Source: Casuarina equisetifolia
Lineage: Eukaryota; Streptophyta; Magnoliopsida; Fagales; Casuarinaceae
Assembly: GCA_028551475.1 (NCBI GenBank)
Contig: CM052361.1
Location: 11,911,501 to 11,975,500 of the forward strand
Length of the DNA: 64,000 nt
Reading direction: 5' to 3'
Below are positions 29,240-47,925 of this stretch, piece by piece. The notes beneath the pieces were generated by a model. It searched no databases. It saw nothing but the letters and a program-made list of their open reading frames with translations, and was not told where the DNA came from. The position numbers and the translations under genes are program-made. Within the stretch, counting starts at the first letter, position 1, and the number at the start of each line of letters is the position of its first letter.

Positions 29240-32200
29240 AAGGCCAGGACAGTAAGGTATAAACTAAAAACAAAAACAATTACTAATTCTTTAAAACGAA
29301 AATTTGATAACGTGTAACAAGTCATCCATCATCGCCAAAACAGCCGCCTGCAACAAGTCAACTGGATTTGTCTATTTGTAAAAACTTCGACACACAACTC
29401 ATATCGCCGATGTCAACTCCATCTGATCACAAGCCCCTCGTTCGTCCTCCGCCGTCGATCGTAACCACCTCCATCCACACAATGTCAGCGACGCATCGTC
29501 TCTGCCGACTAACACCTGTCGTGACGTCGCGGCTTGCAAAGAAGACACTTAAAAACGCTGAGAAATCAGAAGACGTCGTAATCGACGAACTGTCAAGTCG
29601 GCGATCGACCATGGCCGTATTTAAATTTGCGGGAGTAATGATATAAGATGTCCCAAACTGCTGCTTTATCAGTTTCATTTTTTCGATTAGAACTAATTAC
29701 TGTTCCAATCCTATATCTTCGAAGTCAAGTCCAGAACCATCGTGTATCAAAAACATCCGAGATTCCGCACCCCTTCCGCTTTTAGTCAAACAATTCTATG
29801 ATGTATCGGTGTTCCATTCTCATCGCTGTGTGCGATTCACGTCGGTGTTCCATTCTCATCGCTGTGGGTTATAAATTTAGTAGAATATCCTTCAACGTTC
29901 TAATAAAAACACAGCAATGAGGATTGGATAATAATTGTTTTCATGAGTTGTTGTGCAGCTGAGCTTCCTAGCAGCTTCGTTTGACATCACAGATTTTAGA
30001 AAGACAAAAACTGAAACCAAATCGATGAGCGGGGCCGAGTATTATTATATAAAGCCACTTGCCTGAAAAGAGACAAATTGTGTAAAATGCTTTAAAAAGC
30101 AGTTGTTCTCTGTGCGTGTGTGTGTGTGTGTGTCGTGCGCCTTTACTTTTTCTCGGGAATGTGGTCAACCTGCTCCGACTTTTCCGTTCGTCACACGAAA
30201 ATGAATGTGAAACAATTTTCACAACAAAAGAGAAAGGAATTGCAAGCAATCAAGGTCACGGCAACATGTTCAACAATAAAGAAACGTCTTCAGTTATATC
30301 AATTAAGCCATGATCGAACCATTTTTCACAATTCTGAAATCCCATTAATGAGTGCATTCATTACTTCGACTTGACCTCATAGTAAGATTCAAACCTATTC
30401 ATGAAGTCATACAAACAAATATTGGCTATTTAATATTTAATCAAATCTTATAAATTTGACTCTCTTTTTAAAAAAAAAAAAGAAAAGAAAATAGATGGAC
30501 GTTCTTATCGTTGATGATTCTGATGATCGATGATAGAGAAGTTTGAAAATTTAAAACTAGAGGTTCTAAAATATTTGCTATAAATTTGCAAATATTTAAC
30601 CACTTCCATACATGAGCCAGCTGAAGTTGCAAACCAACCACTTCGATTGCGTTACGTTATCCTGTGTGTCATTGATTTTGGCATTTCAATTCCAGGCGTC
30701 AGTGGGTGGACTATAAAATTAGCAGAACATGCCACGAAGTCCCAATCAAACGCCACAAACGACTATTATCCAACGATAATTTTGAAGAGTTGTTGTTACT
30801 GTGTCCTTCCTCGCAGCTTCCTCTCCTCTGACCATCTCGAATTTAAGAAGAGAATGATTGAAAATTGAAGAGAAGCATTTCCGCATTGATTTTAAAAAGA
30901 CTGAGATTGAAGATCAACCATCACGTGGAGGGTTACGCCTTAAAGTCTGAGCTTTATCTTCCACCGTTTTCCCTGCACTTTTGGTAATCTAAAAGTAAGA
31001 TTTTGAAGAATTGGTGAGGAACCCATTTGCACAAGTTCGAGTCGAAAGCATTAAGAATTGGCAGGCACTAAAAAAAATCAGTTTCATATTATTAAAAATT
31101 ACATTAAATTTTTATTTATATAACAACAAATTTGAATTGAATAATAAATTTTTAAATATAATATCAAAGTCAAGTTTTCTTTTGTATAGTTCAATCTAAT
31201 TTTAAAAATAAGTCAGTTCTTTGTTGTTGAATTAATCTTGAGCTATAAGAATACATTAGACAATAAAATTTTATATTAGAAAAAAATAATTATAATTTAC
31301 TTTATAAGCTTTCTTAAACACTCTCCTTAATATGACCTTTTAAGATAAAATAAACTTAACCTTTTACAGAATTTACCCGAGTTGGACATGCGTACAAATA
31401 CATTCAATTGCTTGGAATGAACGCACGACCAAGCTGGAAATTCAGGAGCACAAATTAATAGAGTTAAGCACTAGAAGTTCAAACTGACCCAAGAAAGTGG
31501 TCAATCTTCTCCCACGTTCCAGTTCGTCGTCTTTTACCAGGGAACGTTTCCATTTTTTCCTAGTGGGAGATATCCTTACCTAATTTTATCTTTTGAAAAA
31601 GCACCCTCGAAGTAAACGTTGGTCCCATTCAAGAGACTTTCTGTCGTACTTCATTTTCATAGACAAGGAATACGGAGGAGTTGATATGAATAAAATACAG
31701 TGGAAAATTCAAATAGACATCTACGTACGAGTCTTTTCTAAAACTCAAAAGTTTGTGTTAATAATCAAATGGTAAAAAATCCCATACTGCATAAATTTTA
31801 TTTGAACCTCCTTCTATATGAATAAAAGCAGATGTTTAACATATCTAAATTTTTGAAAAAATTACTATATATGATTGGAATTATCCTTGAATTTTGTTTT
31901 TGAGTGCAAAAATTCAAAAGAAATGTTAGGGAATTGATTCTACAATCACTTTCAAAACCAAATTCAAACACGTGTTTTAGAATTCTAACGAATGTGGAAG
32001 TTGAATTTTCAACCCAGCAATTAGACAGATTTGATGGTTATGGGTGGCTGCTGCACGATTTCAACAACCAATTGCCACATTGCTCCACTGGCTATCTGTG
32101 TGCGACGACGTATACTTGATGAACACTTCGTGGCTATTAGAAAGTATAGTGGAACTATAATGGTAATAGAAATGGGTCCAATACTACTTATTATATTTTC

Positions 32201-35200
32201 GCTCTTAAAATTAGTTGCTAAACATGTTTCTAAAAAGAGAGAACATAAATGAATTTAAAGGTAATCAAATCAATGTTTTGTTTTTAATTTTTGACATGTT
32301 TGAAGCAAGTTGTCAAAAATAAGAAAATAATAATAACAACTATCCAAAAGTTTAATCTTTACCATCTTTCCTTTAACTTGAAGGCAAATAAAATTGGAAG
32401 GTAATGGAATCAACCTTCTTCAATGCTTTCATGCTTTCGACAAAACCAAATAAACACAATAGAAGTTCTTCCTTTTCTAAAGGTCGATTTCTAAGTACCA
32501 TGCTCTCTAAACCTTATCTAGAAAACAAAGACTTTATTTGGTCTTCAATAGTAAGTTAAACCTTTCCATGTATAAGGTCAAAAGAGTAGTCACATAAGGA
32601 TCCCGACCGGGCTGCTAAGTGACAAGCGATGCCCCTGCTTTTTTGGCGGTGGTTAAATTGTCACAATCTTGTCTTTCTTGCAAAGGCTGCATTGTGTCCG
32701 AGACTTTGCTGTTGGATGTTCTTGTCCTACCAATCACCACCTCCACAATGTAGGTATTCATTGCAACATATTTTTATAAGTGGAGTTAGTTCTTTTAGGG
32801 AATCCACCACCTATTAAAAAGCTTTTTTATTTTTCCCCCAATTGTCTTCCTTTTCAATTTTTTAATTTATTTTTCTGTCAACCGATATTGTTGGAAACAA
32901 TAATATACATATAGCACGTTCTATACATTTTAATTTGATTTGTTTTACATATGACAAAAGTATTGTTATTATTTTATGAAAAGTATGTGGAATGACCAAT
33001 TAGATAAGGATGAAAATCAAATGGAAATTTTTTTGTCATTTTTAAAAGCCTAAACTTGCTTATAAAGCAATAATGTAGATTTGGTTAAGTTTCACCGTTT
33101 TTAAGTCTTTTTATTAGGTCTTTTATTAAGTTTTTCTTCTTTTTTTTTTTGTATTGATAATGCAAATGTGGTTAGCATCTCCTTAAATCGTCAATGTAAT
33201 CTAAAAACATTAAGTATTAACATATGATGTTGAAGCACTGTAAAAATGTAGTCTTGATATTTATGTAAAATGATTATGATATGCCTAAAAGTAAATTTCT
33301 AGTTAGCTGGATAAACTGTTCTTATAAAATGATTAAAAGTACAGTAGACTGACATGAGATTTTAATGCTATACTAGTCTCTTACAAATTAATTGAGATTT
33401 ATAACTAAATTACCAGAAATTTCAGTTGATATTTTAATAAATGATCAACTAAAGATTTTCTAATCCTCATATTCCATCTAAACTTCTCCTTTAATCTCTG
33501 TTTCAACCATCAACCAAAGATTTAGAGCTTTTGAAATATTTGAGATGTTTTAGAAGTGAAGAACTAAAATTATGATAAATAAGAAATTACTTCGTACCTA
33601 TAACAGAAATGCAAATTTGCAAATTTGCAAATTTGTTTCGCACCACAAGAAGTCAACTCAGAAGTCACATCACCCATGTCAATTCCAAGGAAACGCAAGC
33701 CTCACATCGTCTCCAGTAAAGAAGGATGGCGACTTGGCTTTGTCAATATTTGAATCAACTTGGATTTACCAAACCGGGCTTCAATTCTTACTCGCAGCCT
33801 CAGCTTCTCACAGCTGCTTTAATCTTCCATTTTCCCGAGTAAAGCAAGAGTAAAATCAGCTTGTTTCTGATTTACTGAACTCCAGCCCCAAGTCCCGAAG
33901 AAACCAACACAAGAATGCCCCCAGTATTTGCAGCTCCAAAGTCTTCCTTGGAAATATGGTGTCCATCATAATCAGCTGAATCTACAAACCAACAACTCTT
34001 TTCCTGTTACGTTATCCTATGACAATTCATGTTGATATTTCAATCTGAACTCTGTGTGCAGTAAATTTGGCAGAATATGCCATAAAGTTCACGTCAAACG
34101 CCTCTGCTACGTTTAGATAATCACAATGTTGTAGATTAGTTCGGCATGTGTGCTTCCTGGCAGCTTCGTTTGACATCACAAATCTAAATAATAGAATGAG
34201 TGGGAACTGAAGAAAGCAATGAGGATTTGATATGAAAAGGACTCAAATGAATGAGCAGCTTTCGCAAGGCTCATTATAGTAGAAAAAATAAGTTGTATAA
34301 TATACCTAATAAAAGAAAATTTTATGAGCTGCTTATTTACTGCTTAAGTCAAATACCAATTTGATTTCCTTCCTTTCATAGCATGTTTAACCTGCTTGTT
34401 CATGAATTACACTGGATTTTGAGTAGAAGTCAATTAACAATGACTGCTCCCTGGACTTTCTATCAACGTGGCACAAATTTTCTTGGTCATGACGACTTCT
34501 AAGAACTATTGTCGTACCTGGTCCCTAATTTGCAGTACTTACCGGGAAATGGCAGAATAGTTTGGCTTCGCGTAGACGTTCAAATCCTGCCAATGGCCTG
34601 CCCTCTGTCAGCCTCAGCATTTGCGCAGGGCTTGAGTGGGCGCAGTGCCATGTTGGAAGCTTGCGGGCATTTTCATTTAAAGACCTCGAAGCTCATATAT
34701 TTCTCCAAACATGTAGTCAACCTGCTCCCACTTTCCCGTCCTGTTTTCCACGGAATATTTGTCTGTTCAAGCAACATTCAAGTGGAACCAAACTTCGGCC
34801 CCACGGTTCGACTGCAGCCAGGCGATTTCCCATTACACTTCCTTTTCATAGGGAAAGACTCTACTACAGTCCTTGAAAACATGGACCCAGGAAAAGTGAC
34901 ACTTTTCCTACACCTTACTTGTAGGTCTCTTTTTGTTGATTTCCAAACAAATTCAAAAACGTAAAGCCGATTGGAGACTGCAATTACATTGGGCAAATCT
35001 TATATGGGTGTCCTTTGGCTTTTATGAAAATAAAATACAGGAAAGAATCCCGAGGTGCAAGTTTTGGTGCTAACCAAGCGTCGAAAGACGTGTTAGAAAC
35101 GACGTTGGAAACGCACTTCACATAAAATTAGATTATTACACTTTCGTTGGGAAAGCTTTTCCTGGAAGGCTCGATTCTTACACTTTCTGTTCGCTTAAGC

Positions 35201-36260
35201 TTCCCCATCGAACCCGAAGTGGGTCAAAAGTAGGCAATGGGTTTCAAGAGGAGCCGTTCGTTATACAAGACTAGAAAAAGCTGTGGTCCTGTCTTCAGTC
35301 AAGGGACCTAAAGTCACCACGAATTCCGTGCAGCGGCTCCCGGCGTACCCAAGAAGCTTGGCCTCCACGCTGGGGCAGTTCCGTTCCATGAAAACTCACC
35401 CCCCGCCAATAAAATTCAAGAAATGTAATGTTTTTCGATGCGCAAATTTGGTGGGTCTACACGTGAACGTATTGAACTCAACCACTCATTTACCAACCCA
35501 ATATAATAATCATTAAAGCAACTCTCACCCCCAACGGAAAGTAGACTTCACCTCAATGTAAATTTGTAGTAGTTTGCACATATTATTAATCTATTTTGAT
35601 ATTAGAAGGAATTTCCTGTTCCAAGTATATTTCCGGTTTCAAAGTAATTTTGTTTGACCCGTAAAGAAAAATGTTAGAATATTACAAAAAGAGTTGGTTG
35701 ATTCTCCCATACTTCAGCCTTTGACGAAATACATTTTTTTTTCCCTATTGAATAGATTATTCTACACGTATCAGGAATAATTGTAAAGTATAGTTTATTC
35801 TTAATCCCGAAAAGATTATAATTTCCTTAATATTAGAGATAAGAATTTTCTTAATTCAAAGATAGAGTGGGAGATTAGGGAATTTATTGAGGAAGAAGAA
35901 ACTTGAATCTTTACCTCTTATGTGATAAAACCCTTAGATGCATTGAGTAGGTAACATAAATTTTGACTTTGTTATATGAGTATGCGGTCCATGTTATTTT
36001 TTTTTTCTTTTGGATACCATAATTGTTGGATTAATTCTCCCCACACTTTTCAGTAATTGAACAAGTAATTGGATCATAATTGACCAAACAGAGTGGCAAG
36101 AGCACGCGAGTTTTTGAAAAATAAGAAAGGGTGGTTTGTAACCTCTGCCCTTGCATACTTTCTCGGCTGATGATCTGACAGTCGACATTCCGGATGGGCC
36201 CACAGATCCCGGTTGGGTATTGGTTCGGTTCTTTCTGATTTACAATCTTCGCTGACGATC
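29240..36260. other. Non-coding, repeat-rich region upstream of ECA copy B
   Basis: I see no gene. The cassette described for 1390-2320 occurs here three times: about 29330-30040, 30620-30960 and 33640-34290. The longest frames (for example 34509-34964) have no counterpart preserved in unit A and no family resemblance. The counterpart of the 155-bp repeats is a single worn copy near 35220-35330. Confidence 0.6.
30111..30133. repeat. (TG)n microsatellite
   Basis: A run of TG dinucleotides with one CG interruption at its left end. Confidence 0.9.
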
Positions 36261-36498
36261 GACTGATTAAGCGTCCTAGATTGCACCGTATGGTGCCATA
36301 GCAGCGTACGTGTAGCACATAATACCTGCAAGAAGTACACGTAAAGACGGGACGGCCAACGAATAGAGTGATGCCAATCATCCCACAGAAGTGTGATTCG
36401 TGGTTGGGTGTCACATCTAACCACGTGAGAAATCGTGCGGAAGGTACGTGGAAGTTTCCGAAAAGTATATGTTAATAGCAGTTAGTCTTTTTTGGAGA

Positions 36499-36507
36499 CT
36501 ATTTAAC
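36499..36507 (+). promoter_or_regulatory. Probable TATA box, ECA copy B
   Basis: CTATTTAAC lies about 265 bp before the start codon, collinear with CTATTTAAT of copy A. Upstream, CACGTG occurs at 36422-36427. Confidence 0.45.
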
Positions 36508-36763
36508 CAGAATACGCAAGCCAAGAGAGTTCATCGACTCTTCGATTCTCATGACCTCATAGAATTGTCGAAATACCTTTTTCCTCGTTCGTACTCTTTT
36601 CCGCTGTTCTTTGTCAACAGTAAACAGTTGTAAGAACTGTTCGGAACCGCTGTCGAGCTTGGTGATGTGGAAGAATCCAAGGCGTTGCTGATTTAATCCC
36701 TCGAAAATTGCTTTGCTTCGGTTAAGGATTCATCATCCGCATTGTTTTTGAATTTCCCCACTC

Positions 36764-41682
<4,919 letters not shown>

Positions 41683-42635
41683 GCCAACCTGCAGTTCTTT
41701 AAACTGCTTAAATTAGTTGGTATTCTCATGGTTCCCTTATTTCCATGCGTTACTAATGTATGTATAGTTTTGTCCAACTACCTTTCTACCTCTCTGCCGT
41801 TTCGGTGCTGTCAAGAAAAGCCTCTTGCAAAGGGGCATTGTATAGAGACTTTAAGCTGTAACCAGCAAGAACTGCTCTAATATTTTGTTTCTCTCAGCTT
41901 CTTCGTGCTTCAATCTTTTTGCACTTTCCCCCTTTTGTTGTAAGAAAGTGTATGCAGCTTGTATCATAAAATTAGGCGTGTGTTATTAGTGTAGAAAATA
42001 ATCTACAGCACAACAAAGGCTCGTCAATCTTACGATAAAGAAAGAAAGAAGGGGGAAAGGGGGAAAGGGGGAAAGAAAAGAAAAGAAAAGAAAAGAAAAG
42101 AAAAAACTTCAGAAAAACCATCTCAATAAGTCCAGCCTTAACTCGCAACCGATGGCACACTTACCCAATTTTGAGATCATAATTTCCTAGAAATTTCTTT
42201 GAGAATTTGAGCTTAAAAAGTTTTGAATTCGATTCCGAGATGTTGCATGAGATGGTGGTACCTGCTAGGGGCTTACGTTTTCCTCAACCTTAGTGATATG
42301 TTCACCAAGTTTCTTCTTACACAGTTTATCAACAGTACTTTCGGCCACTACGCCATTTTGAGAAATGAAGTACGTTCAGGCCTTGGACAAGCTTCTATGG
42401 AGAGGACGAAGACAGGCAACTAACGAAGTAACAAACTCTCCATTCTTAAAGCAACGGATGACACAATGTTTGCGTGAAGTGGGCATGACCCATTTGCCCC
42501 ATACCAACATCCTTCATCGAGGGGATCAAATTTTCTCGTAATGATGTTAGCTTTTTGTTGGAAAAGTTGTTGACCGAGCTGGATTGACTAGTTTTAGGAG
42601 AAACTTTACTATCGAGTCCATTTCTATAAGATACC
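41683..42635. other. 3' flank of ECA copy B
   Basis: The first 28 bp are identical to copy A, then similarity is patchy to about 42665. An extra segment at about 41815-41890 has no match in A. No gene seen. Confidence 0.6.
42037..42106. repeat. Purine microsatellite (GAAAG / GGGGGAAA)n
   Basis: A 70-bp all-purine strand made of AAAGAAAG, three GGGGGAAA-like units and about five AAAAG units. It is absent from the collinear position in unit A, so it is a recent expansion. Confidence 0.9.
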
Positions 42636-43022
42636 TCAAAAACAAAACCATTCTAGATTTTCTTCAGGAAAAGGCTGAAATGTTGCCTCCATTTGATTGC
42701 TTGGGATAAGGAGCGCTGGATGCCGAGGACAGAAAGTTCCATCTTCGGAATCGTGCACGGCAATGAAATGACGAAGTATTCCATGGGAAAAATTGGCTCC
42801 GATTGGTGATGACGGCCAACTTAAATGGAGTTTTTCTTGCCTAAAAAAAACAACCGGAGAGCCAGTCCACAGTAGATGAACACTCAAGGAAGCAGATATA
42901 ACACCCGCACCTAACATAAACCCATATGGCATGTAGAAAAATGCAAAAGTGGAGTGGTGGGATGATCTCAGCACGCCATCGTCCAATTGGGTTTTCGTGA
43001 AGAGACGAACGCGTGTGAACAT
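42636..43022 (-). pseudogene. Possible decayed GPAT-type acyltransferase fragment
   Basis: A 128-codon minus-strand frame includes STFAFFYMPYGFMLG followed by a hydrophobic stretch, then SPIGANFSHGIL. This recalls the segment just before the acyltransferase block of plant glycerol-3-phosphate acyltransferases, where a ...FF.MP.GF.LA helix precedes ...GILYVC.HRT. The expected HRT..D catalytic motif is not present in readable form and no upstream phosphatase-like domain is visible. If the reading is right, this is a worn fragment; if not, a chance frame. Confidence 0.25.
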
Positions 43023-43806
43023 CAGATTAGGAGGCGTAGCTCACCACTCTTGCCTTGTTGGTCATCTTGTAGTCCAATATTATATCGAAGCCCAAGTCTT
43101 CTATTCACATGATTGTTTTTGGGTACTTAGAATCTTCCCTTTTAAGTTCGTGAAACAAGTGATGCAAATCTGAGTGCCCAACTTGGAATTTTGGTATGCG
43201 TTTAAAATTGCTCGTCTATGACATTGAAAGACTACCAGCTTCCCATGCATTGAGGGGATGATCATCATTTTTCAATACTAGCTTTTTTATGTTTTTGGGT
43301 AAGACCTGCTTTTCTCAAAGATACGCATTGAACAAAGCAGGATTAAAAATCCATCTCAATAAACAATATAAGAAACAGACAAGAACAAGCTCCTCTCCTC
43401 TGTTGGACATTCATTCATCAAGCAGGTGCCTGGTGTAGTGTCCATAACGCTTTTCATTTCTTGTTCATTCAATCATATCCATAGCTCCATTGTCTTTGCA
43501 AAAGTCGAGGAGAATAAACTAATGTAATTATTGATTTGAGAAAACAATTGGATCATATTCCAGTTGTTAAATGAAAGGATGTCACATGGCATATCAAGCC
43601 CGTGAAGTAATAGTTGTCAGAGAGTAGAACACTTTCTTAAGGTCCCAAACAACGTTGGTGTAGGTAGTAAACACAACTCCACAACTCCTTCTCCCTCAAG
43701 CCTTGACTCGGCACAAAGCCATAACTCCTCTCACCTACTATATACCATTACGCAACGGGTTGGACGCTGGAATCACCAAACCTCTCTCTCTTTCCGTCAT
43801 GCTCTC

Positions 43807-43814
43807 TATATAAA
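43807..43814 (+). promoter_or_regulatory. TATA box of ABCG gene
   Basis: TATATAAA about 56 bp before the ATG at 43870, implying a short 5' UTR of roughly 25-30 bases. Confidence 0.6.
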
Positions 43815-43869
43815 TTCTGCCTAAACCCCAACGACACAGAACCCACGAATATCTCGTGCAGCTCCGAAC

Positions 43870-46083
43870 ATGTCATCGGCAAAACCGCTCTTCGCCGATG
43901 ACAAATACTCTTTCTTCGACCAGAACCGCACAATGGAGCTCATAAAGATTCCTCAAAGATCCAGGCGCCACATCTCTCCCACACTCGGAGAGCTCTTGAA
44001 GCGAGTGGAAGATGCACAGTCCGACTCTGAATCTCCGGCACATCGAGTCCTCGACCTCACATATGCCTGCAGCTCCGTGCCTTCCTCCTACCCTTTTATT
44101 CTATCCTTCAATAACCTGACGTACAGCGTCAAGGTTGTCAAGAAGATGTCGTTGCCGTCCTGCTGTTCTCGGAAGGACGACGCGTTTGACTCCATCGGTA
44201 ACTATAAGATTTTGCTGAATGACATCTCCGGCGAGGCCAGGGAAGGTGAAATCATGGCCGTTCTTGGCGCCAGTGGGTCGGGCAAATCCACGCTCATTGA
44301 TGCTCTTGCTGATCGGATCTCCAAAGAGAGCCTCAAAGGAAGAGTGACGTTGAACGGTGAGGCCTTGGAGTCGAGGCTTTTGAAGGCGATCTCTGCTTAT
44401 GTTATGCAAGACGACCTGTTGTTTCCCATGTTAACCGTGGAAGAGACACTCATGTTCTCCGCCGAGTTCAGGCTCCCTCGTTCACTCTCGAAGTCCAAAA
44501 AGAAAGCCAGAGTGCAGGTTCTCATAGACCAATTGGGCCTACGTGCCGCAGCCAAGACTGTGATCGGTGACGAAGGCCATAGAGGAGTTTCTGGGGGCGA
44601 GCGCAGGCGTGTTTCCATCGGAATTGATATCATCCACGACCCCATAGTCTTGTTTCTGGACGAGCCCACTTCCGGGCTCGACTCAACGAGCGCTTTTATG
44701 GTCGTGAAGGTCTTGCAGCGAATCGCGCAGAGTGGAAGCATTGTAGTCATGTCCATACACCAACCTAGTTACAGAATTCTCAGCTTGTTAGACCGCTTGA
44801 TCTTCCTCTCACGCGGACAAACGGTGTACAGCGGCTCTCCGACGGTTCTACCGCTCTTCTTCGCCGAGTTCGGGCATCCGATCCCCGAAAATGAGAACCG
44901 AACCGAGTTCGCCCTTGATCTGATTCGGGAGCTCGAGGAAGATCCTGAGGGAACCAAGAGCTTAGTGGAGTTCAACAAATCATGGCAAGCGAAGATTAAG
45001 AAGCAACGAAACAACGACATCAATTGCCACAACCCAGCAAAGCAGCTCTCTCTTAAAGATGCGATAAGTGCAAGCATTTCCCGAGGAAAACTAGTCTCCG
45101 GCGCCCCCAACAGTGGGACTCTCTCATCTTCGGTTCCAAGATTTGCTAACCCATCCTGGATTGAAATGCTGGTGATAGCCAGACGTTCACTGACAAACTC
45201 CAGAAGAATGCCCGAACTCTTCGGAATCCGATTGGGTGCGGTGCTGATTACCGGGATCATCTTGGCCACCATGTTCTGGAAACTGGATAACTCACCTAGG
45301 GGCGTCCAGGAACGCTTAGGCTTCTTCGCCTTCGCCATGTCCACGACCTACTACACCTGTGCCGAAGCCATACCGGTGTTCCTCCAGGAGCGATACATTT
45401 TCATGAGAGAAACTGCTTACAACGCTTATCGTCGTTCTTCCTATGTTCTTTCGCATGCCATCATCTCCATCCCTTCTTTGGCCTTCCTCTCTCTCACCTT
45501 CGCTGCCACGACCTTCTGGGCAGTGGGCCTCGCTGGAGGCTTCTCCGGTTTCTTATTCTTCTTCTTCACAATCTTCGCCGCATTTTGGGCCGGAAGCTCC
45601 TTCGTAACGTTTCTATCAGGAGTCGTCTCTCATGTCATGCTGGGTTACACTGTAGTGGTCGCCATCTTGGCCTACTTCCTCTTGTTCAGCGGGTTTTTCA
45701 TTAGCAGGGACCGAATCCCACTCTACTGGATTTGGTTCCACTATCTTTCTCTGGTGAAGTATCCCTACGAAGGTGTTCTTCACAACGAGTTCGACGACCC
45801 CATGAAGTGCTTCGTCAGAGGAATTCAGATGTTCGACAACACACCGCTCGGGGCGGTGCCCAACTCGGTGAAGGTGAGCCTGTTGAAGAGCATGAGCAGT
45901 ACATTGGGCGTCAACATCACCAGCACCACCTGTGTGACCACTGGCTTAGATATTCTAAAGCAGCAGGGCATCACTGATATCAGCAAGTGGAATTGCCTGT
46001 GGATCACGATCGCCTGGGGCTTCTTCTTCAGGATTCTATTCTATCTTACTCTATTGCTTGGCAGCAAAAACAAGAGAAGGTGA
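43870..46083 (+). CDS. ABCG-family half-size ABC transporter (ABCG1/2/6/16/20-type)
   Basis: A membrane pump with an ATP-binding domain followed by one transmembrane domain (WBC/half-size ABCG layout). It must dimerise to work and normally sits in the plasma membrane. The 737-residue frame is a single exon, as usual for this clade. Walker A is GASGSGKST (133-141), the ABC signature is [12 protein letters not shown] (from about 240), and Walker B is [13 protein letters not shown] (about 265-277), followed by the H-loop SIHQPS. The C-terminal third (about 440-730) holds six hydrophobic helices. The N-terminus with [15 protein letters not shown] resembles the Arabidopsis ABCG6/ABCG1 group, known for export of suberin and pollen-wall precursors. 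Substrate here is inferred from family only. A TATA box lies 56 bp upstream; codon use is GC-rich relative to flanks. Confidence 0.95.
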   Translation: MSSAKPLFADDKYSFFDQNRTMELIKIPQRSRRHISPTLGELLKRVEDAQSDSESPAHRVLDLTYACSSVPSSYPFILSFNNLTYSVKVVKKMSLPSCCSRKDDAFDSIGNYKILLNDISGEAREGEIMAVLGASGSGKSTLIDALADRISKESLKGRVTLNGEALESRLLKAISAYVMQDDLLFPMLTVEETLMFSAEFRLPRSLSKSKKKARVQVLIDQLGLRAAAKTVIGDEGHRGVSGGERRRVSIGIDIIHDPIVLFLDEPTSGLDSTSAFMVVKVLQRIAQSGSIVVMSIHQPSYRILSLLDRLIFLSRGQTVYSGSPTVLPLFFAEFGHPIPENENRTEFALDLIRELEEDPEGTKSLVEFNKSWQAKIKKQRNNDINCHNPAKQLSLKDAISASISRGKLVSGAPNSGTLSSSVPRFANPSWIEMLVIARRSLTNSRRMPELFGIRLGAVLITGIILATMFWKLDNSPRGVQERLGFFAFAMSTTYYTCAEAIPVFLQERYIFMRETAYNAYRRSSYVLSHAIISIPSLAFLSLTFAATTFWAVGLAGGFSGFLFFFFTIFAAFWAGSSFVTFLSGVVSHVMLGYTVVVAILAYFLLFSGFFISRDRIPLYWIWFHYLSLVKYPYEGVLHNEFDDPMKCFVRGIQMFDNTPLGAVPNSVKVSLLKSMSSTLGVNITSTTCVTTGLDILKQQGITDISKWNCLWITIAWGFFFRILFYLTLLLGSKNKRR

Positions 46084-47868
46084 GACAAAACTGTCGGACC
46101 GTGGGGCTAAGATTTCCCTTGTCTTAATTGTTGTTTTCATTATTTTTTATTCCCAGACAAGCTTGTGTCGGTTAAGTGTTCGAAATTGGAGCTGGATCCC
46201 TCCTCCTTGGTTTCAATGTAAAACTGTAATTGAGAAGATATGCAGCTCTTCTTTGTTTGACATTTTCTTTGTCGGGTTTAGCTTTTGGCACGCAGTAGTT
46301 GGTTCATACAATACACCTTTGCCTTTGCAACACGCTATTGTAAAATCCTTTTGTCGTTTACTTAATCTACTTCTAACAAACACAAAACTACCCCCTTTTT
46401 TTAGCCTCTTGAATTAGACTAAAACATTTACAATTGATGTTGTTTCGGATAGTTCCTTTAGTACCCATTGGATTCTCAATAGAAATCAATTACACAAGTT
46501 GTGAAACACGTCATGCATTTTATGCACTGCTGATATTCCATTATTCTCGTATGATGGAAATTGATCCAAGTAATCCGCTATAGCTATATATTGATATTGA
46601 TATTAATATTAATATTTAAGTATGCACGATATTGATACAGAAATGCACATCGTATGGAGTTAATCGTGTGTAAATAGTCTTTCTCTTATCACATATGATT
46701 AATTCACTCCTAAATAATATAGGTAATAACTTATTGTTAGAAAACCTATTATCCGATCCAAAAACCAATTGAAGAATCGAATTAACACTTGTTTTATTTA
46801 AACTTTTTTATAAAAAAAAAAAAATTACATACTTGATGTAAAATTTTTGTCCTATAAAAACCTATTTGATACATATATCCAGACTAATATATGAATTCTA
46901 TGTATGGGATTTCTGATTTTGTTATTCTTTTTGGAAAGAATCCAAACTTTAGATTTTGCTTCGAATGGCTTCGTTCGTTTTCACACTTTCAATTGGTACT
47001 TATAAAGTGTGACAGATCAACATTTATATTAAAAGTGGCTGCTAAATCCGAACACACGTAGTCGTGTATGGCTTGCGATTGTTGCCACATCACATCAGCT
47101 AATTCTTAAATGTAAACTCTTCATTTCGCACAGCTTCCAGCACGGCAAGACCGGGAAAATTTTGAGGTAAATTTACGCAGTCTGCTTGTGCTGGTGCTGA
47201 TTCCACAGCAGACAATCTCTTGATTGTGAGTCTCCCAAGCTTAGACCAAAGAATCTTTTATTCAAACCAAACTTGATTGACGAGGACGAGGAAAGTTTAT
47301 CAAGAAACAAAAAGAGATCAAGAGATTGCCAAGAAAAAGAACATATAGTACGCGGCTTTTATAAGATGAGCAAAGTAAAACATCATACACAATTTGAGTG
47401 ACTGGAAATGAAGACACTAGATAGAGTTGTCTGCATTATCTGAACATAAAACAAGCCATGTTGAAGATTATCCTCGATGAGAACAACTAGCAACATAGAT
47501 AGTGAGAAAAGACTAGAACTCTTACGTTTCACAACACTTGGGTTGATTTGTCATGAAAATGGACGTTGAAACCTACGTGTTTTGTTCTGCAGTACTACAT
47601 TTGTAAGAAGGTTGAACCAACAGATGCATGAATCTATTGCCTTTGAAAGTGGTCTGAAACTGCTGTTGAATGACATATGCATGTGAAACTAATTAGATAC
47701 AGCCTTAAAAGGAAATGAAATTGATTGGAGGGATGCTAACTGCAGAGTCTCACCATCAATGCACAATACAAAAGGAGCTAGAAGGCGACAAGTATTCAGT
47801 AACTCAAACGTTAAAACAGATATTAATGAGAAGAAAAAGAATCGTCTAGTTTTTGGGGGTGAACCAGC
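46084..47868. other. Intergenic, 3' UTR of ABCG then AT-rich DNA
   Basis: The first 200-300 bp probably include the ABCG 3' UTR. The remainder is AT-rich; I recognise no gene, RNA or element. Confidence 0.55.
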
Positions 47869-47876
47869 TATATAAG
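47869..47876 (+). promoter_or_regulatory. TATA box of proline-rich peptide gene
   Basis: TATATAAG about 50 bp before the ATG at 47926. Confidence 0.6.
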
Positions 47877-47925
47877 GGGTAAGAAGGAAGCCTGCGAAAA
47901 TCAGATTGAGAGAAGAAGAGAAAAG

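Noticed and set aside
29368..29646. 92-codon frame in the upstream cassette of unit B
   Set aside because: Other copies of the cassette carry stops and indels in this frame, so it is not conserved as protein.
34509..34964. 151-codon plus-strand frame before ECA copy B
   Set aside because: No family resemblance. The collinear region in unit A does not keep the frame, and codon composition resembles the flanks.
44769..45344. 191-codon minus-strand frame inside the ABCG gene
   Set aside because: It is the shadow of the plus-strand exon, with no domain or promoter of its own.
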